Positions 8,492 to 17,132 of a DNA stretch of 64,000 nt are shown piece by piece; the stretch's first letter is position 1, and each line of letters begins with the position of its first letter. Origin of the DNA: PALSA-505 sp963702235 (GTDB lineage: Bacteria; Actinomycetota; Actinomycetes; Streptosporangiales; Streptosporangiaceae); contig CAVPBZ010000005.1 in assembly GCA_963702235.1 (NCBI GenBank), forward strand, positions 62,001-126,000. The letters run 5' to 3'. A program made the position numbers and the translations under genes. The notes under the pieces were generated by a model. That model did not search any database and was not told the DNA's origin. It was given only the letters and a program-made list of their open reading frames with translations.

Positions 8492-9788
8492 TCACCACGG
8501 CGGCCCGTCGAACGAATCGGCGTCGCCGAGCGGCTCGTACCGCAGCCCGACGAGCGCGGCCGCCTCGTCCAGCACGCGCTCACACGCATCGGGGGTGTCC
8601 GCGGTGGCGATCACGAGCGCGTGCCAGGCCGAGGTGAGCGCGCGGCGGCAGCCGGACGGTGGCCCCGGGCGGCACCATGGCGCGCGCCGCCGCCAGGCCG
8701 GGGATCGCCCCGGCCGCAGGCACCGATATGCCGAGCACCCGGCAGTCCTCGGGCGGGTACAGGAACCGGATGCCCGCGCACCGGCTGTCCCGCGCCCTGA
8801 CGTCCGGCAGCGTGCCGGCGGCGGCGTCCGCGGCCACCTGTCCCGGGTCGATACCGGTCGCGAGCAGGCCGAGGTAGGGGATCAGGTCGCCGCCCAGCCG
8901 GGCGTTGACCTCGATGATGACCGGACCGCGCGCGGCCATCCTGACCTCGGTGTGGGTGACGCCGTCCGGCACGCCCAGCGCCTCGTGCGCCCGGGCCAGC
9001 ACCGACCGCAGCGCCGGATCGGCGGCGAGCGGGTCGGCCGCGTCCACCAGGTGACCGGTCTCCTCGAAGCACGGCGGCGGGCCGAGCCGCTTGCGGGCCA
9101 GGCAGAACGGCTGGTAGCTGCCGGCCGAGATGACCCCGTCGATGCTGATCTCCGGGCCCTCCACGAGTTCCTCGATCAGCACGCCGTCCTCGAAGTCGGG
9201 CGGCCCGGCGCGCCGGGCCCGCTCCACGACCGCGAACGCCCGGGCGAGATCCTCCGGCCCGGTGACCCGGGCCACGCCGATGCTGGCGGCCAGGCCCCGC
9301 GGCTTGACCACCACCGGGTAGCCGAACCCGGCTGCGGCACGGGTCGCCTCCCCGAGCGTGCGGGCGAGGGCGAAGCCTGGCTGTGGCAGCCCCGCCGCGC
9401 GCAGCGCCGTTCGGCTCCGGTGCTTATCCCGGCAATTGCGCGCGCCGGAGACCGTGAGCCCGGGCACGCCGAGCGCCTCGGCGACATGCGCGGCCGCGAT
9501 CACCAGCGCCTCGTCGTAGGTCACGACGCCGGTGACCTTGCGGTCGCGGGCGATCCGCACCGCGGCGTCGATCAGTCCCGGCTGGTCGGGCACCATCCGC
9601 TCGTGGTCGAGCGGCCTCACCGCCGTGCCGCCGGCCACGTAGGGCCGCTGCCACGTCATCGGCTGCTCGTCGATCAGCCACACCGCGGCACGCCGCGCCA
9701 GCCCGCTGAGCAGGTATTCCCTGTAGAGCTGCCGGCCGCTGCCGATCAGCAGCACCACGCCGTCGTCGTCGTTCCTGTCCACGTGCAC
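8492..9788 (-). CDS. ATP-grasp ligase, C-terminus frameshifted
   Basis: First gene of the operon. GTG 9788 has GAGGGAAG close upstream. The uninterrupted frame gives 402 aa ending at 8580; its last 20 residues are Arg/His-rich and unlike the family. If one base is added near 8640 (a CG-repeat stretch) the frame continues as ALTSAWHALVIATADTPDA and ends at 8492, just before the next gene, which looks like the true C-terminus. ATP-grasp features: VVVKPRG lysine strand, EELVEGPEISIDG and the metal-binding EVNARLGGDLIPYL. Such enzymes form an amide or peptide bond through an acyl phosphate (carnosine-synthase/biotin-carboxylase-like group). In this operon it probably joins an amino acid to a hydroxylamine- or hydrazine-bearing acid (inference). 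Confidence 0.85.
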
Positions 9789-9989
9789 CGCTTCCCTCGA
9801 CCCTGGTGAACAGAGGCATCCGGGACCGGCGGCTGATACAAGCCCACCCTGCTGGCCGGGGGGACATATGGCCGCTACAACGATGGCGGCGGGACCGCAT
9901 GTGCGGAATCCTGCGGCTGAGGCCGAGGCCAGCCGTCCGGTTGCTCCGGGCTAGGTGCAGGATGGAGGCGTCGGAGGGACGTGGCGCAC

Positions 9990-11420
9990 ATGGTTACGGC
10001 GGGTAGCAGCCCGGCCGCGGTCGCGATGGTGACCGCGGCCTCGCACGTCAGCGGGGTGGTGATACCCGCGCGCGCCCAGATGGCGGCGACCCTGGGCTTC
10101 CACATCATCCTGGCCTGCCTGGGCATCGCGCTGCCGACGATCGTGCTGCTCGCCGAGTTCATCGGCCTGCGCCGGTCCGATCAGGTGGCGCTGACGCTGG
10201 CGCGGCGCTGGTCGCAGGCGATGGGAGTGCTGGTCGCGGTCGGCGCGGTCACCGGAACGGTGCTGTCGTTCGAGATGGGCCTGCTGTGGCCGGGGCTGAT
10301 GAGCCGGTACGGGGCGGTGCTGGGGCTGCCGTTCGGCATCGAGGGGCTGTTCTTCTTCCTGGAGGCCATCTTCACCGCGATCTACCTGTACGGCTGGCGC
10401 CGGCTGGGCGGCTGGGCGCACTGGTGGAGCGGGGTGCCGATCGCGGTGAGCGGCATCTTCGGTGCGATGTCGGTGATCGCGGTCAACTCGTGGATGAACC
10501 AGCCAGGCGGCTTCACCGCCCGCGGCGGCCGGATCGTGTCGGTCAACGCGTGGCAGGTGTACTTCAACCACGCGGCGCCCTACGAGATGCCGCACATGAT
10601 CCTCGCCGCCTACATGGTCAGCGGGTTCACCGTCGCCGGGGTGTACGCGGCCGGCATCCTGCGCGGCCGCCGCGACCGTTATCACTACATCGGGTTCGCG
10701 GTCCCGTTCGTCCTGGCCGCGGTGGTCACCCCGTTCCAGATCTTCGTCGGCGACACCGCGGCCCGCGCCATCGCGCACGACCAGCCGGTCAAGTTCGCGT
10801 CCATGGAATACGTCGCGCGGACGGCGAGAAATGTCCCCGAATGGCTCGGTGGCGTCTACGCCAACGGGCACATCTATGGCGGCCTGCGGATTCCGTACAT
10901 GGATTCGCTGCTGGTCGGGTTCGCCCCGGGCACCAAGGTCATCGGCTGGGACGCCGTGCCGCCCGCTGACCGTCCACCGGTGGTGTGGCTGATCCACCTG
11001 GCTTTCGACGTGATGGTCGGGCTCGGGTTCCTGCTGCTGCTGGCGGGACTGTGGGCGGCCTATGAGTGGTGGCGCCGCCGCCGGCTGCCGCCGCAGCGGC
11101 TGTTCTGGTGGCTGGGCGCGGTGAGCGGGGTGGCCGCGATCGCGGCCATGGAGTCCGGCTGGGTGGTTACCGAGGTGGGCCGTCAGCCGTGGGTCGTCTA
11201 TCACCTGCAGACGACCACGGCAGCATCCACGACTAACGGCGGCGTCATCGCCAGCCTGAGCATCGTCGTCGTCGGGTACGCGGTCCTCGGCACCGCGACG
11301 ATCCTGATCCTGCGGGCGCTGGCCAGGCGCTGGCGCCGCGGCGCGCCAGCCGAGACCGCCGTTCCCTACGGGCCGCCGCCGGGAGCGCAGGACCAGGCGC
11401 TGGGCAGGGCCGGGTCGTGA
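9990..11420 (+). CDS. cydA: Cytochrome bd-type quinol oxidase subunit I
   Basis: 476 aa from ATG 9990; GGAGGG at 9973-9978 suits this start better than GTG 9981, which is only 2 nt from it. Heme-bearing integral membrane subunit of cytochrome bd: about nine hydrophobic helices, ARAQMAATLGFHII with a heme His, FGIEGLFFFLEAIF, and the quinol-site signature GWVVTEVGRQPW near residue 385. It has the short Q-loop type, as in cyanide-insensitive oxidases. It oxidises quinol and reduces O2 to water with high affinity. cydB follows with a GTGA overlap. No cydDC assembly transporter is next to it. Confidence 0.95.
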   Translation: MVTAGSSPAAVAMVTAASHVSGVVIPARAQMAATLGFHIILACLGIALPTIVLLAEFIGLRRSDQVALTLARRWSQAMGVLVAVGAVTGTVLSFEMGLLWPGLMSRYGAVLGLPFGIEGLFFFLEAIFTAIYLYGWRRLGGWAHWWSGVPIAVSGIFGAMSVIAVNSWMNQPGGFTARGGRIVSVNAWQVYFNHAAPYEMPHMILAAYMVSGFTVAGVYAAGILRGRRDRYHYIGFAVPFVLAAVVTPFQIFVGDTAARAIAHDQPVKFASMEYVARTARNVPEWLGGVYANGHIYGGLRIPYMDSLLVGFAPGTKVIGWDAVPPADRPPVVWLIHLAFDVMVGLGFLLLLAGLWAAYEWWRRRRLPPQRLFWWLGAVSGVAAIAAMESGWVVTEVGRQPWVVYHLQTTTAASTTNGGVIASLSIVVVGYAVLGTATILILRALARRWRRGAPAETAVPYGPPPGAQDQALGRAGS

Positions 11421-12655
11421 TCGCGGCCGATGCGGTCGGGGCCATCCTGCTGGCGTCGGTAACCCTGTACGCCGTCCTGGGCGGGGCCGACTTCGGCGGC
11501 GGTCTGTGGGATCTGCTGGCGGGCGGGGACCAGCGCGGCCGCGCCCCCCGCGCGCTGATCGAGGACTCGATCACGCCGGTGTGGGAGGCCAATCACGTCT
11601 GGCTCGTCTTCGACCTAGTCATCTTCTGGACCGCCTTCCCGCACGCGTTCGCCGCTGTGATGACCGCCGCCGCGCTGCCGATCTGGCTGGCGGTACTGGG
11701 GATCGTGCTGCGCGGCGCCGGCTTCGCCTTCCGCAAGGAAGTTGACCGCCTCAGCCTGCAGCGCGTCCTGGGCGCGACGTTCGCCTTCTCCTCGCTGCTG
11801 ACCCCGTTCTTCATGGGTACCGTGATCGGCGGCATCGCGGCCGGCCAGATACCCGGCAACGCCAGCCAGGCCAGCGTCCGGGCCTGGACCGGGACGACGT
11901 CGATACTGATCGGGCTGCTGTTCACCGGCGCGTGCGGCTACCTGGCCGCCGTCTACCTCACCGGCGAAGCGGCCCGCAGGGACGACCGCCGGCTCCAGTC
12001 CTACTTCACCCGCCGGGCCCAGGCCGCCGGGGTCGTCACCGGCGCGCTGTCGCTGGCCACCTTGTTCGAGCTGCACAGCTCCGACCCGGCGCTGCTGCAC
12101 CGCCTCACCGGCCGGGCGCTGCCACTCGTCATCCTGGCCGCGGCCACCGGCCTGGCCGTCCTGGCCCTGCTGAGCGCCGGCCAGCTGCGCGGCGGCCGCG
12201 ACCGCGCCGTGCCCAGCCCGGGCCGCGTGCCCGGCGTACGGTCCTCGTCCACGCTCGGCGTGCGGGTCCTGGCCGCCCTCGGCGTGGCCGCAGTGGTGTG
12301 GGGATGGGGCGTGGCGCAGTACCCGGCGCTGCTGCCCGGCACCGGAGTGACCCTGACCAACGCGGGTGCCCCGCACGCCACGCTCGAGGCCCTGATCGTC
12401 TTGTTCGTCGTGGTCGTCGTGCTGATCGGGCCCTCCTTCGCCCTGCTGTTCTCCCTGCAGAGCCGACAGGTCCTCAGCGCGGGCGACCCGGGAGTCGCGC
12501 TGGCCGCCGGGCCGCCCGGCGGGACGTTGCCGCCCGTAGCGACGCAGGGCGGATACTCCGCACGCGCGGGGGGTGGCACCCGCGCCGCCGCTCTCGTCCT
12601 GGTCGCCGTCGGCGCGCTGATCCGCGCGCTCACCCGCCGCGGCCAGGACCGCTGA
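11417..12655 (+). CDS. cydB: Cytochrome bd-type quinol oxidase subunit II
   Basis: 412 aa; GTG 11417 overlaps the cydA stop. Multi-helix partner of CydA. Early family motifs are present: LGGADFGGGLWDLL and VWEANHVWLVFDLVIFWTAFP-like sequence around residues 50-75. The C-terminal tail after the last helices is Gly/Arg-rich. It forms the membrane heterodimer with CydA and helps hold the hemes. The convergent GntR gene ends 36 nt downstream; that regulator could control this operon, but no operator is evident. Confidence 0.93.
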   Translation: MIAADAVGAILLASVTLYAVLGGADFGGGLWDLLAGGDQRGRAPRALIEDSITPVWEANHVWLVFDLVIFWTAFPHAFAAVMTAAALPIWLAVLGIVLRGAGFAFRKEVDRLSLQRVLGATFAFSSLLTPFFMGTVIGGIAAGQIPGNASQASVRAWTGTTSILIGLLFTGACGYLAAVYLTGEAARRDDRRLQSYFTRRAQAAGVVTGALSLATLFELHSSDPALLHRLTGRALPLVILAAATGLAVLALLSAGQLRGGRDRAVPSPGRVPGVRSSSTLGVRVLAALGVAAVVWGWGVAQYPALLPGTGVTLTNAGAPHATLEALIVLFVVVVVLIGPSFALLFSLQSRQVLSAGDPGVALAAGPPGGTLPPVATQGGYSARAGGGTRAAALVLVAVGALIRALTRRGQDR

Positions 12656-12691
12656 GTTATGCGGCATGCTGAGGGGATTACGGCTGCCTGC

Positions 12692-13060
12692 TTACGCGTC
12701 CCGGGGCAGGTCGTTGATCATCTGGATGATCTCGCCGTGGCCGTAGCCCTGCTGCCGGGCGAACTCCAGCAGGTTCCTGACCTGGGCGATGACGGCACCG
12801 CGCTCGGGTGTGCCCGCCACCGCGATGCCACGTCCGCGGCGGAACTCCAGGAGCCCTTCCTCGCGCAGGATGTGCAGCGCGCGCAGGACGGTGTTCTTGT
12901 TCACCCCGAGCACAGCCGCCAGGTCCTTGGCCAGCGGCAGGCGCTCGCCCGGGCCCGCCTCGCCGTCGGCGATGGCCCGGCGGATCTGCGCGGCGACCTG
13001 ATCATGCAGCGGGAGCGGTCCCGAGCGGTCGATATTGACATTCAACATGGTCCTAGTCAT
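12692..13060 (-). CDS. GntR-family transcriptional regulator, YtrA subfamily
   Basis: 122 aa from ATG 13060 (MTRTMLNVNIDRSGPLPLHD); ATG 13048 is an alternative. Winged helix-turn-helix of the GntR family: DQVAAQIRRAIADGEAGPGE, then LAKDLAAVLGVNKNTVLRAL as the recognition region and a wing ending in FRRGRGIAVAG. The short C-terminal part is a helical dimerisation tail of about 45 residues, the size of the YtrA subfamily, which lacks a large effector domain. YtrA-type genes usually repress an adjacent transporter operon; none is next to it here. It is divergent from the beta-propeller gene at 13105 with a 44 bp gap and convergent with cydB. Confidence 0.9.
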   Translation of the reverse strand: MTRTMLNVNIDRSGPLPLHDQVAAQIRRAIADGEAGPGERLPLAKDLAAVLGVNKNTVLRALHILREEGLLEFRRGRGIAVAGTPERGAVIAQVRNLLEFARQQGYGHGEIIQMINDLPRDA

Positions 13061-13104
13061 AGTAGTTCCATGATGGATGCCGGGCAAGGGCCTGGAACGG
13101 CGCG

Positions 13105-14336
13105 GTGATCGCTCCGCCTGGGCACGCAGCTCGCAGCGCAGCCGAGGCCGAGGCGCTTTTCGCCGAGGCACGCCGGCGCCGCCACCGGCGGCGGCTGGCC
13201 GGCGCGGTGGCTTGCCTCGTGCTGGCCGGATCGGTCGCCGCCGGGCTGGCGACCGGGTGGCCGCGTCACGGTGCGGGGAAACATCACGGGCACCCGGGCG
13301 CGGCGGCCGCGCGGCGCGCGGGGGGTGTCGCGCTGCCGCCCGTGCGGGTTGCCTGGGTCGACTACGGCGGTCAGCTGCACCTGGGCAACCTCGCGTCGGG
13401 GGCCCAGCCTGTCGTGGCAACTGTTGACGCCTCGGCAGCCGATCCCATGATCCAGTCCGGCGGACGGCTCTACTGGGCCGCCGGCACCAGCAAGAATGCC
13501 GCGATCCGGGACTATGACATCGCGACGGGCAAGATCCGGTACCTGGCGCGCGGAGATTCGGTGTTCGCCTCCGCCGACGGCCGGCATATCTACATCGTGC
13601 AGACCGGCACGACGCTGATCGAGCTGCCCGCCGACGGCACCGGCGCGCCTCGCCGGCTGGCGCTCCACGCTGGCTGGCACATGTCCGGCCTGCTTGGCAG
13701 CTGGTCGGTGGCCGGCGGCATCGTCGTCTACTCCAGGCCTGTCAACGGTCGGCGGGGCCCTCCTGCCGTTGCCGTCTGGGACCCGCGGACCGGGCACGTG
13801 AAGATCATCGGCCAGGACATTAATGTCACGGACACCTATACCCCTCCCGGCGCCAGCTACAGCCTGATCGCCTGGACCCCGGCTGGCTGCCTGCAGCACT
13901 GCCCGCTCGGGATAACCAACACCTCGACCTGGCCAGGATGACCGTGCGCAGCCCCGGTCGCTACGGCTTCACCTATGGCGGCCTGTTCTCCAGCGGCGCA
14001 TTCTCACCCGACGGGACGCGCCTGGCGGTGTTCGTGAACGCAACGAACCCGCAGGATCCCTACCACCCGCCGTACTCCGTGCTGGCCATCGTCAACACCA
14101 GGACCTGGGCGCTCCGGCTGGTTCGTGCCGCCCGCCTGGTGACGACGGAGGACGTGGGCTGGGCCCGGTGGCTGTCGGGCGGTAACCAGCTCATCGCCGG
14201 GGCCGAGGCGGGCAGCTACGCGGTTGATGCGGTGAGGCTGGCCGCCCGGCCATTCTCCTTCCTCGGCCCCCCTGCCGAGGACATCGTAAACAGTGGGGAC
14301 ATCAACTTCTCGGTGACCGTCTTGCCTGCCCCGTAA
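13105..14336 (+). pseudogene. TolB/PD40-like beta-propeller membrane protein, frameshifted
   Basis: Two consecutive frames form one protein of about 410 aa. GTG 13105 starts a cytosolic, charged N-terminus with a single membrane segment (GAVACLVLAGSVAAGLATG), then a repeated-strand extracytoplasmic domain that breaks at TGA 13939-13941. The continuation (FSPDGTRLAVFVNA, a typical PD40 blade) runs from ATG 13938 to 14336. One missing base near 13930 would join them. The ATGA overlap would also allow coupled translation, but the domain is cut mid-propeller, so a frameshift or sequence error is likelier. Function unknown; such genes often accompany sigma factors. Confidence 0.65.
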
Positions 14337-14351
14337 CCGAGCCAGCCCGTC

Positions 14352-15050
14352 TCATAAACCGCGACGGCCCGGTGATGGCCATGGGCGCGCCGCGAGGCCG
14401 AGGAGGATGTCAGCGATCGCATGGCCGTGGTTGGCGATGTCGAGGTGCTCGCCCGGTCGCTCGTGAACTGGCCAGCCGAGGTCTGACGCCCGGTCCGCGT
14501 CGGGCCGGTAGCCCTCGCTGAGCAGAATATAAGCCGCCGAGTTGTCGCACCATCTCGCGGGCAGTGCGATCGGCGTCTGGTAGAAGCGGAGCGGCACCTC
14601 GGGAAGCTCAGCCTCGATCTGCCGCCGCCTGTCCTGGTCAGGAACGATCGCTTCCAGGACGTCCTCGCCCCACCACAGCGACCACCTGGGCAGAATGCCG
14701 TCTGGCGCCAGTTCCTGCAGCTTCGGGAGGAAATCACCGCCGGCCGTGAACACTCCCTCGCTCGGCGGCAGGCCCGCGTCAACGAACACCATCAGGTGCG
14801 GCAACGCAGGGAGACCGGCGGCGATGACCGGGAGCAGGGGACCGGCTCCGCTATGACCGGCGAGCACGACCGGCTCCTCGGATTGAGCCGCCTCGACGGC
14901 GGCTTCGGCGAACCTGGCGGGGTCGCCGGTCGCCGCCGCCGCGACCAGGTCAGGGACGATGACCTCATGCCCTGCCTTTCTCAGCGCCTCGGCTACCCAG
15001 CGCCATGTCGATGGCCCGACGACGGGGCTGTGCACGAGCACGAAGTTCAT
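14352..15050 (-). CDS. Alpha/beta-fold hydrolase
   Basis: 232 aa from ATG 15050 (MNFVLVHSPVVGPSTW); a TTG at 15071 would add seven residues. Nucleophile elbow GHSGAG near residue 73, oxyanion segment LVHSPVVG and a late His in PGEHLDIANHGHAIAD fit a Ser-Asp-His hydrolase. No signal peptide, so it is cytoplasmic. It is 15 nt from the convergent propeller gene and 58 nt downstream of the lipase gene on the same strand. Substrate unknown. Confidence 0.85.
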   Translation of the reverse strand: MNFVLVHSPVVGPSTWRWVAEALRKAGHEVIVPDLVAAAATGDPARFAEAAVEAAQSEEPVVLAGHSGAGPLLPVIAAGLPALPHLMVFVDAGLPPSEGVFTAGGDFLPKLQELAPDGILPRWSLWWGEDVLEAIVPDQDRRRQIEAELPEVPLRFYQTPIALPARWCDNSAAYILLSEGYRPDADRASDLGWPVHERPGEHLDIANHGHAIADILLGLAARPWPSPGRRGL

Positions 15051-15108
15051 AGTCGGAGTATTCCGCGGCAAGGCCGCGTCTCGCGTCGCGCAATCGTTGC
15101 TGGCCGGG

Positions 15109-16335
15109 CTAGCAGGTGCTGGGGGCTGGCTGCCCGGCGAACCGGGCCTGGATGTAGGCGATGGCGCCGGGCAGGCCCTCGGCCTCCGCGGTGATGTGCT
15201 CGGCCAGCGGGAACTGCAGGTACTGGATTGGCTCGCCGGCCGCGCAGTACTGCTTCACCAGCGTGGTCACATCGGGGGTGATGACCAGCTCGTCGAAGGT
15301 GGCCATGTAGACCTGCATGGGAATCTTCGGCACCCCGACCACGCCCATCGCGTTGTCGGCCGCGACCTGCTGGACGACCGGGAGGCTGAGCGGATTGAGC
15401 CCTCCGTTGGTGTAGCTCTCGATCCGCTGGAACGCGTAGGTCGCCGCGAACTGCACGATGCACATGCCGGAGATGGCCTGCTTCATCTGCTTGCCCGACG
15501 CGTTGAGCAGGGAGTCGATGCCGATCTGCGGGTACGCCCTGGCGATCCCGACGGCGGCCGCGAAGTACACTCCGGCGAACGGGCCCCCGTCGGCTTTCGC
15601 CGCGATGTGGGCGATGTTGACCGGCAGGCCGCCGATCGCGGCACCGACGATGTTGAGCTCGGGCGCGTAGGTCGGCGCCTCCTCGGCGGCGAACTCTGAC
15701 GCCTGCGACCCACCGGAGTATCCCATCAGCCCGACGGGCGTCTGGGCTCCGTTCAGGCCGAGCGGGGCGAAGCTCTCCGCGGCCCGGATGCCGTCCAGGG
15801 TGCCGTGGCCCGCCTCGATCCCGGCGGTCCACTCGTTATGCGGGCCCTCGAAGTCCGGGATGACCACGGTGTAGCCGAGCGAGGTGCCGGTCGCTACCGC
15901 CGCGAACGATTCCAGCCCGCCCAGCGACTCGTAGCCGAGCACGGCCGGCGGCTGGGTCAGCACGTACGAGGGCTGGCAGGTGGGCGAATCACTGTCGATG
16001 GCCGGCTGGTAGGACAGCAGCCGCGGCGTCAGGCCGGGAGTCGTCGGTTTCACCACCGTGGCGGTGTCCGCCTGCAGCGTCCCGGTCGTGCTCTCCGACA
16101 CGTACTGGATCTGCCAGGCCTGGTACGGGACCTTGATCCCCACGGCCTGGATGGTGACCGGGTGGGACGACAGAACCTGGCCCGGGTGATCCCCGGCCAG
16201 GGATGCGGGCCGGCTGACCCCCGCCGCGGCGGGGGAGCGGGTGGCGGCGAGGGCCGAGCCCCCGCCCGCCGGTACGACCAGCGTCAGCGAGAGGACTCCG
16301 GCCACAGCGACGGTGCTGAGCGGGCCACGACGCAT
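15109..16335 (-). CDS. Secreted lipase, LIP family
   Basis: 408 aa from ATG 16335, chosen because GGAGG lies 4 nt upstream; an ATG at 16377 falls inside the operator palindrome. The N-terminus MRRGPLSTVAVAGVLSLTLV followed by an Ala-rich cleavage region is a signal peptide. The body matches the secretory lipase family: GYSGGSQASEFAAE gives the nucleophile Ser, and EHITAEAEGLPGAIAYIQAR near the end supplies the His. Probably hydrolyses extracellular acylglycerols or other esters. Divergent from a TetR gene and downstream of a 22 bp palindrome, so likely repressed by that TetR. Confidence 0.88.
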   Translation of the reverse strand: MRRGPLSTVAVAGVLSLTLVVPAGGGSALAATRSPAAAGVSRPASLAGDHPGQVLSSHPVTIQAVGIKVPYQAWQIQYVSESTTGTLQADTATVVKPTTPGLTPRLLSYQPAIDSDSPTCQPSYVLTQPPAVLGYESLGGLESFAAVATGTSLGYTVVIPDFEGPHNEWTAGIEAGHGTLDGIRAAESFAPLGLNGAQTPVGLMGYSGGSQASEFAAEEAPTYAPELNIVGAAIGGLPVNIAHIAAKADGGPFAGVYFAAAVGIARAYPQIGIDSLLNASGKQMKQAISGMCIVQFAATYAFQRIESYTNGGLNPLSLPVVQQVAADNAMGVVGVPKIPMQVYMATFDELVITPDVTTLVKQYCAAGEPIQYLQFPLAEHITAEAEGLPGAIAYIQARFAGQPAPSTC

Positions 16336-16360
16336 GCTGCCTCCAGGGGATGCGGCGTTG

Positions 16361-16382
16361 AACTGGTACATATGCACCAGTT
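16361..16382. promoter_or_regulatory. 22 bp palindromic operator between lipase and TetR genes
   Basis: Arms AACTGGT and ACCAGTT flank a self-complementary CATATG core, so the whole 22 bp is palindromic except one base pair. It lies 26 bp upstream of the lipase start and 40 bp upstream of the TetR start, where one repressor could control both genes. Assignment to this TetR is inference. Confidence 0.7.
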
Positions 16383-16421
16383 AAAGTGGGACGAGCGTAC
16401 AATTTCTTGTAAGGTGTGTCA

Positions 16422-17132
16422 ATGGTCACATCGGCCCTGCCGTCGCAGGAGCGTAGCCGGGCGCGGCGCGAGGCGCTGCTGCGGGCGGCGGTCGCGCTGC
16501 TCGCCGAGGGTGGCGTTCGGGCGGTTACCCACCGGGCCGTCGCGGTCCGGGCCCGGGTGCCCCTCGCCGCGACCACCTACTACTTCGCCTCGATTCAGCA
16601 GCTGACCGAGGAGGCGTTGCGGCTGCACGTCACCGAGCGCGTGGCTGAGCTGCAGGAGCTGGCCGAGTCGGCCGCGACCGGATCCCGCACCGCGGGCCAG
16701 GTCGCCGGGCGCTTCGTCGAGGCGCTGCTGGCCCGCGACCGCGCCGCGACCATCGCCCAGTTCGAGGTCTACCTGGAGGCGGCCCGCAATCCGGCTGTGC
16801 GGCAGTGCGTCGCCGAGTCGCTGGACGCCTTCGAGCGGCTGGCCTTTGTGGCGCTGTCGGCACTGGGCGCCCGCCGCCCGGCCGAGGCCGCGGCCGCCTT
16901 CGTGGCCGTGGTCAACGGGTTCGCGCTCAACGGGCTGGCCAGGCCGCGCTCAGCCGACGCCGACGGCGCCGCCTTGCTCGACACCATGCGGTCGCTGTTC
17001 ATCATCCAGATCATGGACGACGAGGAGGTCGCCCGGTGGAGCCGCCGGCTGGACGAGCCCATCGGCGAGCTGCGGCCGGAGCCACGGGTCGGTCAGGCCG
17101 GCGACCGGAGCGAGCCCGCGACCGCCGGCTAG
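16422..17132 (+). CDS. TetR-family transcriptional regulator
   Basis: 236 aa from ATG 16422, with AAGG 7 nt upstream; GTG 16416 is too close to that site. N-terminal helix-turn-helix: RREALLRAAVALLAEGGVRA, then THRAVAVRARVPLAATTYYF, the TetR recognition helix with its usual YYxF ending. The C-terminal helical domain includes a long AEAAAAFVAVVNGFALNGLA helix for ligand binding and dimerisation. Likely represses itself and the divergent secreted lipase through the palindrome at 16361-16382. Its stop overlaps the stop of the convergent kelch gene by 4 nt. Confidence 0.9.
   Translation: MVTSALPSQERSRARREALLRAAVALLAEGGVRAVTHRAVAVRARVPLAATTYYFASIQQLTEEALRLHVTERVAELQELAESAATGSRTAGQVAGRFVEALLARDRAATIAQFEVYLEAARNPAVRQCVAESLDAFERLAFVALSALGARRPAEAAAAFVAVVNGFALNGLARPRSADADGAALLDTMRSLFIIQIMDDEEVARWSRRLDEPIGELRPEPRVGQAGDRSEPATAG

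Larger units (their letters stand above)
1..9788 (-). other. Putative hydrazine (N-N bond) biosynthetic operon, left end cut
   Basis: Eight genes on one strand with overlaps or very short gaps (ATGA at 2288-2291 and 7116-7119, 14 nt at 5593-5606, 2 nt at 2665-2668), so probably one transcript starting right of 9788. The gene set is ATP-grasp, N-monooxygenase, antiporter, N-monooxygenase, PP-loop ATPase, cupin, MetRS-like and DAO oxidase. Known biology: in the s56-p1 pathway a lysine N6-hydroxylase, a cupin-MetRS fusion and a DAO-family oxidase make an N-N bond and release a hydrazine. The match here is inferred from family content and gene order. The substrates and product are unknown, and the cluster continues beyond position 1. 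Confidence 0.75.

Noticed and set aside
1..9788. Siderophore cluster as explanation of the N-hydroxylases
   Set aside because: No NRPS, IucA/IucC-type synthetase, acetyl-/formyltransferase or iron transporter is seen, while cupin, MetRS-like and DAO genes are. It remains possible only if such genes lie left of position 1.
9951..11204. Minus-strand frame of 417 aa opposite cydA
   Set aside because: His/Arg/Gln-rich shadow of the GC-rich cydA gene; cydA motifs are unambiguous.
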